Shown here one piece after another: positions 6,658-7,573 of a stretch of 7,573 nt of DNA. Every line of letters starts with the position of its first letter. Position 1 is the stretch's first letter. A model generated the notes under the pieces. It was not told where the DNA came from, searched no databases, and saw nothing but the letters and a program-made list of their open reading frames with translations. The stretch covers positions 1 to 7,573 of the forward strand of contig JAFGIT010000331.1 in NCBI GenBank assembly GCA_016929465.1, written 5' to 3'. This stretch comes from Candidatus Coatesiibacteriota bacterium. GTDB lineage: Bacteria > B130-G9. Both the position numbers and the translations under genes were made by a program.

Positions 6658-7573
6658 TGAAACATCTACTCATAGCGTCACTGATTGTAGCAGTTTTCGT
6701 GCCATTCCTTCTAAATTTGTGTTTTGGCGCCGCCTGGGCAGAATTTGGCAACACAAGTGAAGTATCCGCGATCGCCTCGACGAACGTTCTCGGCGGAGCG
6801 GACGTGCTCGCCGGAACGAACGGCGGCATCATCCAGTGGCGAGAAGGTGGATTACTTGGGTCGTATGGAGTCCTTGATGGGCTGCCGTCCGGGAATGTCA
6901 CCGCAATGGCGAACGATCCCGCATACGGACTCGCAATCGGGACGGATAGTGGCGCCCTGCTCGTTTCCACGTCGGGAATCCGCCATTTGGACGCATCCAA
7001 TGGCCTCGGCGACGACATGGTATTTGACCTTGCATTCGATCCTGATGGCCGCCTGCTGGCTGGAACCCTGAAGGGAATCGCAATCATTGACGACATCGGC
7101 GGAATACTCCTGAATACAGACAACGGCCTCCCCGCCGACAGGATTATCTCGGTTCTCGCCGATCTGGACCGGTCCATTTGGGTCGGCACGAGCGGTTTCG
7201 GCGCCGCTAATATCGCATCTGAGCGGATTACTCTTCTGACGACCGCCGATGGATTGGCCGGCGATTTCATCTACGACATCGCGCATGATCCAATGGGGAG
7301 GATCGTGTTCGCCACCGACGGCGGTGTGTCAGTCTTCGATGACCTCGGGATACGGGGCTTTCGGCCTCCAGAAGATGCGTCCGAAACGGCTATTCTATGC
7401 CTGAAAACAACCACGGACAGCGTCCTCTGCGGAGGCCCGGCAGGGCTATTCGAGCTCGCGGGCGATGAATTCCAACGAGTACAGCACGGGGAATGGCTGC
7501 AGGATAGGTCGGTTCAGGCGATTACCACCGATTCGGACGGCGTTGTTGTCATCGCGCTCCAGCCATTGGATCC
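6657..7573 (+). CDS. Exported protein with 'two-component regulator propeller' repeats, N-terminal part (3' end outside window)
   Basis: An open frame from ATG at 6657 runs off the right edge without a stop (305 residues visible). An in-frame TGA at 6639 and the signal peptide fix the start. Residues 1-28 (MKHLLIASLIV, hydrophobic core, then GAAWA) form a Sec signal peptide with likely cleavage after AWA at 28. The mature part is made of beta-propeller blades of about 41 residues, each with a DGLPxxxV/I-xxAxDPxGxxxxGTxxGI pattern: GLPSGNVTAMANDP (75-88), GLGDDMVFDLAFDPDGR (116-132), GLPADRIISVLADLDRSIWVG (157-177), GLAGDFIYDIAHDPMGR (199-215), then SVQAITTDSDG (285-295). About seven blades are visible. 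This repeat is known from the periplasmic sensor of hybrid two-component systems and from stand-alone extracellular proteins; a kinase, FlgD-like or other C-terminal module may follow outside the window. It probably senses or binds a ligand in the periplasm or at the surface. The only upstream Shine-Dalgarno (GAGGA) is far away, at about 12 nt. Confidence 0.85.
   Translation, partial: MKHLLIASLIVAVFVPFLLNLCFGAAWAEFGNTSEVSAIASTNVLGGADVLAGTNGGIIQWREGGLLGSYGVLDGLPSGNVTAMANDPAYGLAIGTDSGALLVSTSGIRHLDASNGLGDDMVFDLAFDPDGRLLAGTLKGIAIIDDIGGILLNTDNGLPADRIISVLADLDRSIWVGTSGFGAANIASERITLLTTADGLAGDFIYDIAHDPMGRIVFATDGGVSVFDDLGIRGFRPPEDASETAILCLKTTTDSVLCGGPAGLFELAGDEFQRVQHGEWLQDRSVQAITTDSDGVVVIALQPLD

Noticed and set aside
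6650-7270. A 206-aa open frame on the minus strand opposite the propeller gene
   Set aside because: The plus-strand frame has a signal peptide and clear propeller repeats. The minus-strand product is rich in Ser, Pro and Arg without recognisable domains, as expected of an antisense shadow.

Overview
The window looks like chromosome of an uncultured, flagellated, Gram-negative (diderm) bacterium. The evidence is a flagellar distal-rod gene, two large membrane glycosyltransferases that use lipid-linked sugars, and a secreted beta-propeller protein. Glycosyltransferase-TPR fusions and stand-alone propeller proteins are typical of environmental lineages outside the well-studied phyla, but I cannot name a phylum from this sequence.

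Layout from left to right. (a) 1-458 (+): the 3' part of a flagellar rod gene, most likely flgG, ending in a 19-nt inverted repeat. (b) 463-1263 (-): a two-gene cassette of visibly lower GC (hand counts about 42-47% against 53-62% in the neighbouring genes). It encodes a 191-aa three-TM protein whose layout recalls the PycTM/SLATT-type membrane effectors of bacterial nucleotide-signal immunity, followed by a 66-aa highly charged protein with its own strong Shine-Dalgarno. (c) 1362-6600 (-): two overlapping genes in one transcription unit, each with an N-terminal GT-C-type glycosyltransferase and a C-terminal TPR region. The 936-aa one is ArnT/PMT-like. The 815-aa one is of the DUF2723/TMEM260 family. 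(d) 6657-7573 (+): a divergent gene, open at the window's right end, for an exported protein with a signal peptide and repeated 'two-component regulator propeller' blades of about 41 residues.

How they may work together: the two glycosyltransferases share an overlap of 20 nt and are probably made together. They most likely transfer sugars from polyprenyl-phosphate donors to proteins or envelope glycans on the outer face of the inner membrane, with the TPRs binding partner proteins or substrates. The propeller gene is divergent, with only 56 nt between start codons and predicted promoters facing each other, so the two units may be co-regulated. The low-GC cassette between the flagellar gene and the glycosyltransferase operon is unrelated to either and looks acquired. 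It is the best candidate here for something undescribed. No RNA genes, CRISPR arrays, insertion sequences or strong rho-independent terminators were seen, and no stretch over 300 nt lacks a gene.
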